Shown here: piece by piece, positions 54,402 to 63,181 of the stretch
Layout: every line of letters starts with the position of its first letter
Numbering within the stretch: the first letter of the stretch is position 1
Assembly: GCF_900100275.1 (NCBI RefSeq)
Contig: NZ_FNET01000002.1
Location: 124,001 to 188,000 of the forward strand
Direction: 5' to 3'
DNA: 64,000 bases
DNA from: Lentzea albidocapillata subsp. violacea
Lineage (GTDB): Bacteria; Actinomycetota; Actinomycetes; Mycobacteriales; Pseudonocardiaceae
Translations under genes and position numbers: made by a program
The notes under the pieces: generated by a model
What the model was told of the DNA's origin: nothing
Databases searched by the model: none
What the model saw: only the letters and a program-made list of their open reading frames with translations

Positions 54402-54842
54402 ATGACCACGCTCGACGATCGCGCCGAACTCATCGAACTGCTCAGCCACTACGCCGACATCGCGGACCTGAAGGAGTTCACGACCCTGCCCGGCCGGGTC
54501 TTCACCGACGCGCTCACGCTGGACTTCGGGTCCGTGACGGGCATGCCGGAGATGACGATCCCGCTGACCCACTACGTCGAGGTCCTCCGCGCGAGCTTCG
54601 CGCCGTTCAAGGCGACCCACCACGCCATCACCGGTCACGTCGTCGAGATCGACGGCGACACCGCGAAGATCCACGCTCACGTCCGCGCGGAACACTGGCT
54701 GCCGGACGCCGACCGCTGGCTGGTCGTCGGCTTCTACGACAACGAGGCGGTCCGCACGCCGGACGGCTGGCGCCTCACCCGGGTCAAGCTGACCGCGATC
54801 CACCAGGAGAACCAGCCCGACCTCGCCACCGCCGCGAACTGA
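54402..54842 (+). CDS. SnoaL-like (nuclear transport factor 2 family) protein
   Basis: A 146-residue protein with the NTF2-like pattern: a helical start DRAELIELLSHYADIADLKEFTTLPGRVFT, strands with HHAITGHVVEIDGDTAKIHAHVRAEHW and a final VGFYDNEAVRTPDGWRLTRVKL. Family members act as cyclases, dehydratases or ligand binders on small hydrophobic substrates. ATG 54402 has GGAGG upstream. It is cotranscribed with the TetR gene 13 bp downstream, under the palindromic operator. Confidence 0.85.
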   Translation: MTTLDDRAELIELLSHYADIADLKEFTTLPGRVFTDALTLDFGSVTGMPEMTIPLTHYVEVLRASFAPFKATHHAITGHVVEIDGDTAKIHAHVRAEHWLPDADRWLVVGFYDNEAVRTPDGWRLTRVKLTAIHQENQPDLATAAN

Positions 54843-54855
54843 GGAGAACCGCACG

Positions 54856-55479
54856 ATGCCGCGGATCCGAGCCGCCACCATCGAGGAACACCACGAGATG
54901 GTGTGGGCCGACCTCACCGAGGCGATGCGGCGGCTGCTGCTCGAACGCGACTACGACTCGATCACCATGGGCCACATCGCGACCGAGGCCGGTCTCGCAC
55001 GCAACACCCTCTACAACTACGCCGCCGACAAGAAGACGCTGGTGCTGGAACTCGCCCGCCGGGCGAGCCGTCCGCTGGCCGAGCGGGTGGCCGCGATCGC
55101 GCGGTCGCCGGAGCCGGCGGCGGCGAGGGTGCGGGAGATCGTCGAGGTGATCCTGACCGGGTCGACGAACCACGCGATGCGGCTGATGTTCCTCCCGAAC
55201 TCCAGCTCGCTGGTCACCGACCTGCCGGACGGACAGGACAACCCGTTCACCTCGCTCGTCGCCGAGGTGGAGAAGGTCGTGCGGGACGGCGTCGCCGGGG
55301 ACGAGTTCCGCGGTGTCGACGACGTGCGGCTCACCGTCGAACTGCTGTCCGGTGCCATGCGCGCGGGATGCGAGCGCATCAGCCGGGATCCGGCCGCTCT
55401 CCCCGCCACCGTCCGCGCGGCGCGGCGGATCACGCTCGCGACGCTCACCTCGGGGAACACGGACGCCGAACTCATTTGA
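54856..55479 (+). CDS. TetR-family regulator 1
   Basis: A 207-residue protein. The N-terminal HTH reads YDSITMGHIATEAGLARNTLYNYAADKKTLVLEL, a canonical TetR domain (residues about 15-60), followed by an all-helical ligand domain. ATG 54856 has GGAG 9 nt upstream. It probably represses its own operon through the 54345-54389 dyad; the inducer may be the SnoaL substrate. Confidence 0.93.
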   Translation: MPRIRAATIEEHHEMVWADLTEAMRRLLLERDYDSITMGHIATEAGLARNTLYNYAADKKTLVLELARRASRPLAERVAAIARSPEPAAARVREIVEVILTGSTNHAMRLMFLPNSSSLVTDLPDGQDNPFTSLVAEVEKVVRDGVAGDEFRGVDDVRLTVELLSGAMRAGCERISRDPAALPATVRAARRITLATLTSGNTDAELI

Positions 55480-55480
55480 C

Positions 55481-55498
55481 GGAGTGAGCACTCACTCC
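55481..55498. promoter_or_regulatory. Palindromic operator before second TetR gene
   Basis: GGAGTGAG, CA, CTCACTCC form a perfect 18-bp dyad 13 bp upstream of ATG 55512 and just after the first TetR stop. It is typical of TetR autoregulation and probably contains or abuts the promoter. Confidence 0.8.
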
Positions 55499-55511
55499 GC
55501 ACCACGGGCGC

Positions 55512-56156
55512 ATGACACCGGCATCCGAAGCCCGGCGAAGAGCGCCGAGCATGAGCGCCGAGGACCGGCGCGCCATGATCGTGCACGCGGTGCTGCCGCT
55601 CCTGATGGAGCACGGCGCGAATGTGACGAGCAGCCAGATCGCCCGCGCGGCCGGCATCGGCGAGGGCACCATCTTCCGCGCGTTCAAGGACAAGGACGAG
55701 CTGTTCGACGCCTGCACGGCCGAGGCGCTCAGGCCCGACCACGTGCTCGACGCGATCGCCGAGATCCCCGTCGACCAGCCCCTGGAGAACCGGCTCGTCG
55801 AAGCGGCCGAAGCGCTCGGCGCGCACCTCGAGCGGATGGGCGCGCTGATGAGCGCGTTGCACGCGTCCAGCCAAATCAAGCACCGCGACATCAAGCGGCG
55901 CGACCCCGAACAGCGGCTCAAGGGTCAGAGCGGCACCTGGAAGGGCGGGCGCCGCGAGTCGATGGCCGCCATCCGAGGGGCGATGGTCGAGCTGTTCACC
56001 CCTGAAAAGGACCGGTTGCGGCTGCCTCCCGAGCAGCTCGCCGCCCTCTTCCTGACCCTGCTGTTCGGCGGCCGCCGGCTGGCGACGGACGTCGACGCGC
56101 CCACCACGCGCCAGGTGGTCGACTTCTTCCTGCATGGCGCCGTGGAGGCTGGATGA
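55512..56156 (+). CDS. TetR-family regulator 2
   Basis: A 214-residue protein with ANVTSSQIARAAGIGEGTIFRAFKDKDELF as HTH (about residues 38-67). ATG 55512 is close to the operator, so a leaderless start is possible; ATG 55551 is an alternative. The stop overlaps the ABC-transporter ATG by 4 nt, which implies that it regulates that transporter. Confidence 0.93.
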   Translation: MTPASEARRRAPSMSAEDRRAMIVHAVLPLLMEHGANVTSSQIARAAGIGEGTIFRAFKDKDELFDACTAEALRPDHVLDAIAEIPVDQPLENRLVEAAEALGAHLERMGALMSALHASSQIKHRDIKRRDPEQRLKGQSGTWKGGRRESMAAIRGAMVELFTPEKDRLRLPPEQLAALFLTLLFGGRRLATDVDAPTTRQVVDFFLHGAVEAG

Positions 56157-58123
56157 TCCCGGGCGTCGGTGGCGGCATGGAGTTCGCGCTGGGCCGGCGC
56201 GGCCGGCGGCGGCGCGCCACGACGGTGCCGGACAGCGGGCTCACCGGACCGGTCGACATTCCCGAACCGAAGCAGGAGGACGAACCGAAGGACCTGCGCT
56301 CCCGGCTGCAGCGCACGAGGACGTCCGTGGTGGGCACGGTCCGCGGTCTGCCGAAGGTCGCGAGGCTGACGTGGCAGGCCAGCCCGGTCCTGACCGTCCT
56401 GCTGGTGCTGATCACGATCCTGTCGGGGCTCCTGCCGACCGCGACCGCGTACATCGCGAAGCTGCTGCTGGACTCCGTCGTCGCGGCGATCCAGCACACC
56501 GGCACCACGGGTGACATCGCGAAGGTCGCGTTGCTCCAGTTCGGCGTGCTCGCCGCGGCCGCGATCAGCAGCGCGCTGACGTCGATCGCGCAGTCGCTGC
56601 TGCAGGAACGCATGACGCTGACCATCCGCCACCGGGTGATGGCGCACGCCAGCGACCTGCACCTCGCGTACTTCGAGGGCTCGACGTCCTACGACATGCT
56701 GCGTCAGGCCGCGCAGGAAGCGCCGACGCGGCCGCTGTCGATGATGAACTCCGCGCTGGGGCTCCTGCGGACGCTGATCACGTTCGGCAGCATGGTCGCG
56801 CTGCTCGTCTCGATCAGCCCCCTGCTGGCCCTGGTCGCGCTGGTGGCGCCGATCCCGGCGTTCATCTCGCAGTCGAAGTACGGCTCGCGCGCGTTCTGGC
56901 TGACCTTCGTGATGTCGCCGATCAAGCGGCGGATGGACTATCTGTCCTCTTTGGTCACGACGGACACCTACGCCAAGGAGACGAAGCTGTTCGGGCTCGG
57001 CCCGTACTTCGTCGACCGGTTCCGCCGGCTCGGCGGCGTCTCCTACGAACGCCAGCGGAAGCTGACGATCAACCGCAACGTCAGCTCGACGTCCTGGGGG
57101 TTGCTGAGCACGCTCGCGGGTTCGGCGATCACGTTGTACATCGCACTGGAAGCGGTCGGCGGCCGGCTCACGCTGGGAGACCTGGCGCTGTACACGGCCG
57201 CGGCGGCGTCCGTGCAGACGTCGGTGTCCGGGTTGTTCACGGCGTTCTCGGGAATGTACGAGAACAACCTCTACCTCGACACGCTGTACCGGTTCCTGGA
57301 CACGAAGCCGGAGATCACGGCACCCGCGTCGCCACGACCGATGCCGTCCACAGTGGAGGGTCACATCGAGTTCGACTCGGTGACCTTCAGCTACCCCGGC
57401 GCCGACGAGCCCGCGCTGGACGAGGTCAGCTTCGAGATCCGTCCCGGCGAGACGGTGGCGGTGGTGGGCCGCAACGGCGCGGGCAGGTCGACGTTGTTCA
57501 AGCTGCTCTGCCGGCTCTACGACCCGACCGGCGGCGCCGTCCTGCTCGACGGCGTCGACATCCGCGAGTACGACCCCGTCGAGCTGCGCACGCGGATCAG
57601 CGCGATGTTCCAGGACTATGTGACGTACCAGGGCACGGCCGCGGAGAACATCGGCCTCGGCGACCTGACGCGACTCGAGGACCGGCCGCACATCGAGGGC
57701 TCGGCCCGCCGCGCCGGCGCGGACGAGCGGATCGAGCGCCTCCCGCGCGGTTACGACAGCCCGCTCGGCCGCTGGTTCGACCAGGGTGTCAGCCTGTCCG
57801 GCGGCGAGTGGCAGAAGATCGCGCTGGCCAGGGCGTTCCAGCGGGAGGCGCCGATCCTGGTGCTCGACGAGCCGACCTCCGCGCTCGACGCGCGGGCCGA
57901 GCACGACCTGTTCTCGCGACTGCGGGAGCTGTCGGAGGGCCGGACGACGCTGTACATCTCGCACCGGTTCTCGACCGTGCGGCAGGCGGAGCGGATCCTG
58001 TTGCTGGAGCACGGAAAGGTCGCCGAGTACGGGACGCACGAGGAGCTGATGGCGGCCAGGGCCGGGTATGCCGAGCTGTTCACGTTGCAGGCCAGGGCGT
58101 ACCTGGACGAGGTGCCCGGCTGA
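56153..58123 (+). CDS. ABC exporter (fused permease-ATPase) with Walker A Lys-to-Arg change
   Basis: A 656-residue half transporter with six membrane helices (about 85-370) and a C-terminal ATPase domain. The signature VSLSGGEWQKIALARAF, Walker B LVLDEPTSALD and the H-loop YISHRFST are intact. Walker A reads GRNGAGRST, so the ATP-binding Lys is Arg445 (codon AGG); hydrolysis could be weakened. ATG 56153 overlaps the TetR stop by 4 nt and has GGAGG upstream. Probably drug or metabolite export controlled by the TetR. Confidence 0.9.
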   Translation: MIPGVGGGMEFALGRRGRRRRATTVPDSGLTGPVDIPEPKQEDEPKDLRSRLQRTRTSVVGTVRGLPKVARLTWQASPVLTVLLVLITILSGLLPTATAYIAKLLLDSVVAAIQHTGTTGDIAKVALLQFGVLAAAAISSALTSIAQSLLQERMTLTIRHRVMAHASDLHLAYFEGSTSYDMLRQAAQEAPTRPLSMMNSALGLLRTLITFGSMVALLVSISPLLALVALVAPIPAFISQSKYGSRAFWLTFVMSPIKRRMDYLSSLVTTDTYAKETKLFGLGPYFVDRFRRLGGVSYERQRKLTINRNVSSTSWGLLSTLAGSAITLYIALEAVGGRLTLGDLALYTAAAASVQTSVSGLFTAFSGMYENNLYLDTLYRFLDTKPEITAPASPRPMPSTVEGHIEFDSVTFSYPGADEPALDEVSFEIRPGETVAVVGRNGAGRSTLFKLLCRLYDPTGGAVLLDGVDIREYDPVELRTRISAMFQDYVTYQGTAAENIGLGDLTRLEDRPHIEGSARRAGADERIERLPRGYDSPLGRWFDQGVSLSGGEWQKIALARAFQREAPILVLDEPTSALDARAEHDLFSRLRELSEGRTTLYISHRFSTVRQAERILLLEHGKVAEYGTHEELMAARAGYAELFTLQARAYLDEVPG

Positions 58124-58138
58124 GCTCCCCCGGCCGGG

Positions 58139-59308
58139 TCAGGACCGGTCGAACTCCGGGATCAGCTCCCCGATCAGCCTGATGCTCGTCATCACCTCGT
58201 CCGCCCCGATCGGCCCGATCTGCTGCAGGCACATCAACCGGTCGATCCCGAGGTCCGCGTAGGCGCGCAGCTTCTTGCGGCACGTGTCCGGGCTGCCGAC
58301 GATCAGCGACTGCTGCGCCGACAGCACCTCGAACACCTCGTCCTCGGGCACGTCCTCGCCCTGGATGATCCGGCCGATCACGAGCTGCGCCTCGGTGGGG
58401 GCGGCGTCCACCTCGGCGCGCAGGAACTCGCCGGTGAGGCCGCTGCCACCGGCCGCGAGGATGTCCTGGTGGCGTTGCATGGTCGCGGCGAACTCGGCGG
58501 CGGCGTTGAAGAAGCGCAACGCCGTCACCGTGTACCAGGCCGCGGCGGCCGCTGCCCCGTTGCGCATGGCCTGTTCGTCGGTTTCGGCGCAGTGCACGAA
58601 GGTGAAGTAGGCGACCTGGTTGTTGACGAAGGAGCCGACCGGCGAGGTGCACTGCGCGGCGGCCGCGCGGTAGAGGTCGATCATGCGGGCGACCCGGTCG
58701 ATGGACTCCCAGATCGTGGTGCCGAGCACGCCGACGCCACGGCGGCCGGCCTCCTCGAAGGACGTCGGGGAGGCGGCGGCCTGCCACAGCGGCGGGTGCG
58801 GGGTCTGCAGCGGCTTGGGGATGATCGAGACGTCGGAGACGTCGTAGTGCTCGCCGCTGTGGGAGAAGCGGTCGGTGGTCCACATCTTCGGCACCATCTC
58901 GAACGCCTCGGCCGTCTGGGCGCGTGCGTCGGCGGGCTCGATGCCGAAGAGGTTCCACTCGGGGATGGTGGAGCGGGTGAGACCGAGCTCGACGCGGCCG
59001 CCGCTGAGGTGGTCGAGGGTGGCGGCGCGTTCGGCGACGCGGATCGGGTGGTTGAACCGGCCGGGTGCGAGCACGGCGGCGTGGCCGAGGCGGATGCGGG
59101 AGGTCTGCTGGGACAGGGCGGCGAGCATCAGCTCGGGCGCGGACGACAGGCTGAACTCGCCCGCGCCGTGGTGCTCGACCTGCCACCAGCAGCCGTAGCC
59201 GAGCTCGTCGGCGAGGCGGGCCTGGTCGAGGGCCTGGCGGAAGCGGAACTGCTCGGGAGCAGGGCCGGGGTTCTGGATCTCGTTGAACAGATCGATCTTC
59301 ATCTGCAC
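58139..59308 (-). CDS. LLM-class flavin-dependent oxidoreductase
   Basis: About 389 residues with the luciferase-like monooxygenase barrel: LGYGCWWQVEHHGAGEFSLSSAPELMLAALSQ, IRLGHAAVLAPGRFNHPIRVAERAATLDHLSGGR and a C-terminal VGSPDTCRKKLRAYADLGIDRLMCL. It binds FMN or coenzyme F420; the choice cannot be read from sequence. GTG 59308 has GAGG 4 nt upstream; ATG 59302 is the alternative. It is convergent with the ABC exporter gene. Confidence 0.9.
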   Translation of the reverse strand: MQMKIDLFNEIQNPGPAPEQFRFRQALDQARLADELGYGCWWQVEHHGAGEFSLSSAPELMLAALSQQTSRIRLGHAAVLAPGRFNHPIRVAERAATLDHLSGGRVELGLTRSTIPEWNLFGIEPADARAQTAEAFEMVPKMWTTDRFSHSGEHYDVSDVSIIPKPLQTPHPPLWQAAASPTSFEEAGRRGVGVLGTTIWESIDRVARMIDLYRAAAAQCTSPVGSFVNNQVAYFTFVHCAETDEQAMRNGAAAAAAWYTVTALRFFNAAAEFAATMQRHQDILAAGGSGLTGEFLRAEVDAAPTEAQLVIGRIIQGEDVPEDEVFEVLSAQQSLIVGSPDTCRKKLRAYADLGIDRLMCLQQIGPIGADEVMTSIRLIGELIPEFDRS

Positions 59309-59363
59309 ACACCCTCACCTCGCGCGGACACCAAGGCTGATGTCTCCGTGAGCGACCGGGTCG

Positions 59364-61688
59364 TTACGCAGGCGGTAGGGACTTCTCGAACGGAGCAGTC
59401 ATCAGGTCGACGTCCTCCAGCGCCCGTTCGAGCTCCCGGCGGTTCTTCGCTCCGAGCTTGTTGCGGATGCGGGTGACGTGGTGTTCGACGGTCTTGGCCG
59501 AGATGAACAGCGCGTCGCCGACCTCGCGGTAGGTGAGCCCGTCCCGCACCAGCGCGGCCACCTCCTGCTCGCGGTCGCTCAGGACCTCGGCACCGGTGCC
59601 GCCCTGCCCGCTGGTCGAGCCGTGGAACTGGCGGGCGATGTCGAGCAGCTGGGTCATCGCCTTGCGGTCGGTGGTGTGCATGGCGGCGTGCCCGGCAAGC
59701 CTTGCCGCGTCCACGCGCATGCCGTGGGCGTACAGTTCCTGCGCGGCCGACTCGACCCGCCCGTGGTCCACGTCGCCGCGGCCGGCCAGGCTCCAGCACT
59801 GCGCGGCGGCGGCCAGAGCACGGGCGAACGGCAGCGCGTCCGCCGCTTCTTCCAACGCTGCCAGGTGTTCGTCCGCCGCGGTGTGGTCGCCGATGAGCAG
59901 TGCGGCGTGGAAGGTGTGCCAGCGCGGCAGGACTGACCACAGTGGAGGGTTGCCGAGGTCGTCGAGCAGCGCCCAGGCCTCGTCCAGGTGCGTCTCGATG
60001 CGGTGGAACTGGCCGATCCTGGCCGCGGCGACGGCGATCTCGGTCAACGGGATCAGGGTGTAGAGATCGACGGGATGCACGACGAGGGCCTGCTGGGCCG
60101 GTTCCCATGCCGACCGCAGGGCGTGCAGATCACCGGCACGGCGGGTGGTCCCGAGGCCCAGCGCCGCCGCGAACAAGGCCTCCCGCGGCTCCCTGGGCGC
60201 ATCCGGGCGCACCAGCCGCCGGGCTGCTTCGACGTCGCCGCCGAAGAGTTCCGCGCAGGCGAGCAGCAACTGGTGCCTGTCCGCGTGCAGTCCCCTGCCG
60301 CCATCGCCCCGCACGGCCTTGCCGAGCAACGACCTCGCCACGGTCAGCTCGCCCGCGTGGAGGCAGATCAGCGCGGCGAGCGCGGTGGGGCTGTCCGGCT
60401 GCACGGAGGTGCGGGAGCCGGCCTGGTTGACCCCGGCCGTGGCCACGGCGGCGGCGACGGCGGCCATCGGCGTCCCGGTGACCGTCTCGAGGAGCACGTC
60501 GGCCAGGCGGTGCCCGAGGGTGTCGGTCAGCGATCTGGCGGGCTGCGAACGCGCGCCGAGCTGGACCGTGCGGGCTTCACCGAGCCGACCGGCGCCGAGG
60601 AGGCCGGTGACGGCGAAGCCGAGCGCGAGTCCGTTGTCCGAGCGCTGGAGCAGCTCCGCCCCACGCCCGACCTGCCCGCGCAGCGTCAGCACGGTCGCGG
60701 TGACCAGCAACGCGTCCGCGTCGGCGTGTTCGAGGTCCACCACGTCCACCGCGCCGTCGAGGTCACCGCTCAGAGCGCGGGCCCGCGCCAGGTGCGCGGA
60801 AGGCCCGGTATCGGCGGCGGTGAACAACCGTGCCGCCAGGGCCGGGTCGTCGGTGATCACCTCATGGCCCGCGGAGGTGAACACGTCCACGAGGTCGGGA
60901 TCCAGCACACCGAGCTCCAGCAACGACCGCGCGTAGGCCGACACCGGTCGCGCACGTTCGAACTGGGTGAGGGCGAGTTTGCGAAGCAGGGCGGCGCGTT
61001 GTTCCACCGGCGCGAGCACCTCGATCGCGTCGGCGGCGGCGGGCAGCGGCGCTCCGTCCATCTGCAGCAGGCCCGCCGATCGGAGCGCCTCGATGGACTC
61101 CGACACCGTGTGCAGGTCCAGTGCCAGCACCGTCGCGAGCAGGCCGGCGTCGAAGGGGGCGCCGAGAGCGCGGGCCAGCAGCAGATCGGCCGCGGCGACG
61201 GACAGGCCGTCGAAGTGGCGGGCGAACGCGGTACGCGGATCCGCGGAGAGCTCGTCCAGCACGAACTCGGGCGTGCCGCCGGTGCGCTCGTGCAGGCGGT
61301 CCGCGCGCTCCTCGCTCACCTCGGCGCCCAGGACGTCCGCCGCGAGGGACCGGACGTGCTCACGGGACAGGGGCCTGAGTCGCACGCGGACCACGGAGCC
61401 GGGCAGTGCGTTGACGAGGCCCGTGAGCGCGCGGTTCTCGGGCCACAGGCGGTGGGCCACGACGAGCCGGCCGCCGGCGTTGACCTCGTCGAGCAGGCGG
61501 CCGGCCTCGTCATCGCCGAGCGCGTGCCCGTCGTCGACGACGATCGCCTGGTCGAAGGTGCGCAGCAGCGTGGACTTGCCGCAACCGGCCGGTCCGGTCA
61601 GCACGACGTGGTCGGCGGTGCGCGCGCGTTCGAGCGTTCGGGTGGTCCCGCTGTCGAGCAACAAGGGCGTGTCCGACATCGAGGACAT
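59364..61688 (-). CDS. LAL-type LuxR regulator (IniR-like)
   Basis: About 774 residues. VVLTGPAGCGKSTLLRTFDQA near the N-terminus is a P-loop and the IVVDDGHALGDDE segment a Walker B-like site. A long TPR-like helical region follows, and the C-terminal LSDREQEVAALVRDGLTYREVGDALFISAKTVEHHVTRIRNKLGAKNRREL is a LuxR HTH. It is divergent from the IniB-like gene, as the LAL-type regulator Rv0339c stands near iniB in mycobacteria. The start is uncertain: ATG 61688 is preferred, with GGAGG at long spacing, and ATG 61739 is possible. Confidence 0.88.
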   Translation of the reverse strand: MSSMSDTPLLLDSGTTRTLERARTADHVVLTGPAGCGKSTLLRTFDQAIVVDDGHALGDDEAGRLLDEVNAGGRLVVAHRLWPENRALTGLVNALPGSVVRVRLRPLSREHVRSLAADVLGAEVSEERADRLHERTGGTPEFVLDELSADPRTAFARHFDGLSVAAADLLLARALGAPFDAGLLATVLALDLHTVSESIEALRSAGLLQMDGAPLPAAADAIEVLAPVEQRAALLRKLALTQFERARPVSAYARSLLELGVLDPDLVDVFTSAGHEVITDDPALAARLFTAADTGPSAHLARARALSGDLDGAVDVVDLEHADADALLVTATVLTLRGQVGRGAELLQRSDNGLALGFAVTGLLGAGRLGEARTVQLGARSQPARSLTDTLGHRLADVLLETVTGTPMAAVAAAVATAGVNQAGSRTSVQPDSPTALAALICLHAGELTVARSLLGKAVRGDGGRGLHADRHQLLLACAELFGGDVEAARRLVRPDAPREPREALFAAALGLGTTRRAGDLHALRSAWEPAQQALVVHPVDLYTLIPLTEIAVAAARIGQFHRIETHLDEAWALLDDLGNPPLWSVLPRWHTFHAALLIGDHTAADEHLAALEEAADALPFARALAAAAQCWSLAGRGDVDHGRVESAAQELYAHGMRVDAARLAGHAAMHTTDRKAMTQLLDIARQFHGSTSGQGGTGAEVLSDREQEVAALVRDGLTYREVGDALFISAKTVEHHVTRIRNKLGAKNRRELERALEDVDLMTAPFEKSLPPA

Positions 61689-61921
61689 GAGCGCGTGAAC
61701 CTCCTGGTGACCGACTGCTACCTCTGTCGTTCGGTGCATCACCCGTTCAGGTTTGGTCACGACACAAAGATCGGGAGAGACCCCTATTCCCCTACTCGCG
61801 GTATCGCCAACCCCCGACCAGTCCCCACCGAACAGAACCATGGACGTCACCCGATGCGGTGAACCAGGGATCCTTCGTAACGTTCCGTGGCACCAGCACA
61901 ACGACGCACCTGGAGTTCGAC
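61689..61921. promoter_or_regulatory. Divergent control region of LAL regulator and IniB-like gene
   Basis: 233 bp between the two divergent starts, with an AT-rich patch near 61745-61800 that fits opposing promoters. No clear palindrome was found; the regulator's binding site should lie here. Confidence 0.5.
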
Positions 61922-62695
61922 GTGGACCTGCCGCAGACGCTGCACGACTTCACCCTCAACCTGCTCAGCGACCCCGACGCCCGGTCGGCCTTCCAGCTCG
62001 ACCCGCAGGGCTCGCTCGACGCGGCCGGGCTCGGTGACGTGCAGCCGTCCGACATCCAGGAGCTGCTGCCGCTGGTGCTCGACTTCGCCCCGGCCACCGG
62101 CGTGGGCGACTTCGGGTCGACGATCTCCGGCCTGGACCTGGACCAGCAGCTCGACCTGATGAGCACGCTGCAGAACACCGCCGGCCAGCAGCTGGACGAC
62201 AACACGGTCCTCGGCGCCGTCTCGGGCCTGACCGCCGCCGTGCATGGGGTCGACAACGGCTTCGACGTGCTCAGCGACCCGTCCAGCGCCCTGGACGTCG
62301 TCGGGACCACCGAGATCACCGACGTCACCAAGACCGTCACCGACCTTGAGGTGACCGACACCGTCGGGGACATCAGCAACGGCACCGACGTGCTCGGCAC
62401 CACGCACGTCTCCGACGTCGTCGGCGACCTCACCAGCACCGCGCACACCGGCGACCTGGGCGTGAACGACGTGCTCAGCGGCGACGTCACCTCCGCCATC
62501 GGCAACGTGACCGGCAACGACCTGTCGCTGCACGAGGTCGGCAACGTCGGCGACGTCGTGTCCCACGTGGGCAACGTCGGTGACGTGACCGGTGTCGGCC
62601 ACGTCGGCGACATCGGCAAGATCGGGGACATCTCCGGCGAGCTCGGCGACGTCAACGTCGGCGGCGTGCTGAACGACCTCGACCTGAGCCTCTGA
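61922..62695 (+). CDS. IniB N-terminal domain protein with GDV/GNV repeats
   Basis: A 257-residue protein. The first 55 residues (VDLPQTLHDFTLNLLSDPDARSAF and DPQGSLDAAGLGDVQPSDIQELLPLVLDFAP) match the IniB N-terminal domain. The rest is acidic, Lys-poor and repetitive, with GDV, GNV and HVGD units such as GNVGDVVSHVGNVGDVTGVGH, suggesting a beta-solenoid. GTG 61922 has GGAG at 8-nt spacing and gives an N-terminus that fits the family; a further upstream GTG at 61859 has no ribosome binding site. In mycobacteria iniB responds to cell-wall stress such as isoniazid and is followed by iniA/iniC; none follow here. Confidence 0.85.
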   Translation: MDLPQTLHDFTLNLLSDPDARSAFQLDPQGSLDAAGLGDVQPSDIQELLPLVLDFAPATGVGDFGSTISGLDLDQQLDLMSTLQNTAGQQLDDNTVLGAVSGLTAAVHGVDNGFDVLSDPSSALDVVGTTEITDVTKTVTDLEVTDTVGDISNGTDVLGTTHVSDVVGDLTSTAHTGDLGVNDVLSGDVTSAIGNVTGNDLSLHEVGNVGDVVSHVGNVGDVTGVGHVGDIGKIGDISGELGDVNVGGVLNDLDLSL

Positions 62696-62709
62696 CCTGA
62701 TGTTCGGCA

Positions 62710-62738
62710 GGCCGCCCCGACCGCGCTCCGGGGCGGCC
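62710..62738 (+). terminator. Terminator after IniB-like gene
   Basis: GGCCGCCCCG (62710-62719) pairs with CGGGGCGGCC (62729-62738), followed by TTTCC. It lies 14 bp after the stop of the IniB-like gene. Confidence 0.85.
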
Positions 62739-62765
62739 TTTCCGCGTCCGTCAGGCCTGCGCCAC

Positions 62766-63051
62766 GACAAGCGGATCACCGCCGCACAGGTGGACGCTGC
62801 CGAAGCCGGCGAGGTGAGCAAGGACTTCGTGAACACCACGATCGACCATCGGCTGGTGCAGCTGGGACTGCTGCGGATCAACGCGGAGCAGCGGCGCCGC
62901 GGTCGTGGAGACCCACCTGCGTGGCAGGTCGTATCGCGATGTGGCCACCGAACCGGACGTGCCCCAGGCGACGCTGCGCAGCAGAGTCCACTTCGGACTC
63001 AAGGCGCTGCGCTCGGCCATGGAGGACATGGGAGTGCAACCCGCGGCCTGA
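62766..63051 (+). pseudogene. Decayed ECF sigma factor (region 4, frameshifted)
   Basis: From about 62838 one frame reads TTIDHRLVQLGLLRINAEQRR. After a one-base shift near 62897 a second frame reads VVETHLRGRSYRDVATE, then LRSRVHFGLKALRSAMEDMGV, and stops at 63051. Together these match the region 4 HTH of ECF sigma factors (normally an EHRAVVVETHLRGRSYRDVAT-like join). Sigma region 2 and a start codon are missing. So it is a truncated, frameshifted remnant. The exact 5' limit is uncertain. Confidence 0.75.
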
Positions 63052-63121
63052 GGCAGTCCGGTCACCGGCCGGCTTCGACGCGCGGCGGCCCATCGGCTGA
63101 CCTGGCCGGCAGACGTGGAAA

Positions 63122-63156
63122 CTCCGGGAACCGCCTACACAGCGCGGTTCCCGGAG
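63122..63156. terminator. Hairpin between sigma remnant and fasciclin gene
   Basis: A perfect 13-bp stem (63122-63134 and 63144-63156) with a 9-nt loop lies 26 bp beyond the stop of the fasciclin gene. It is a likely terminator for that minus-strand gene. Confidence 0.75.
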
Positions 63157-63181
63157 TCGCGGTACTGCTGCCCTGGAGATG

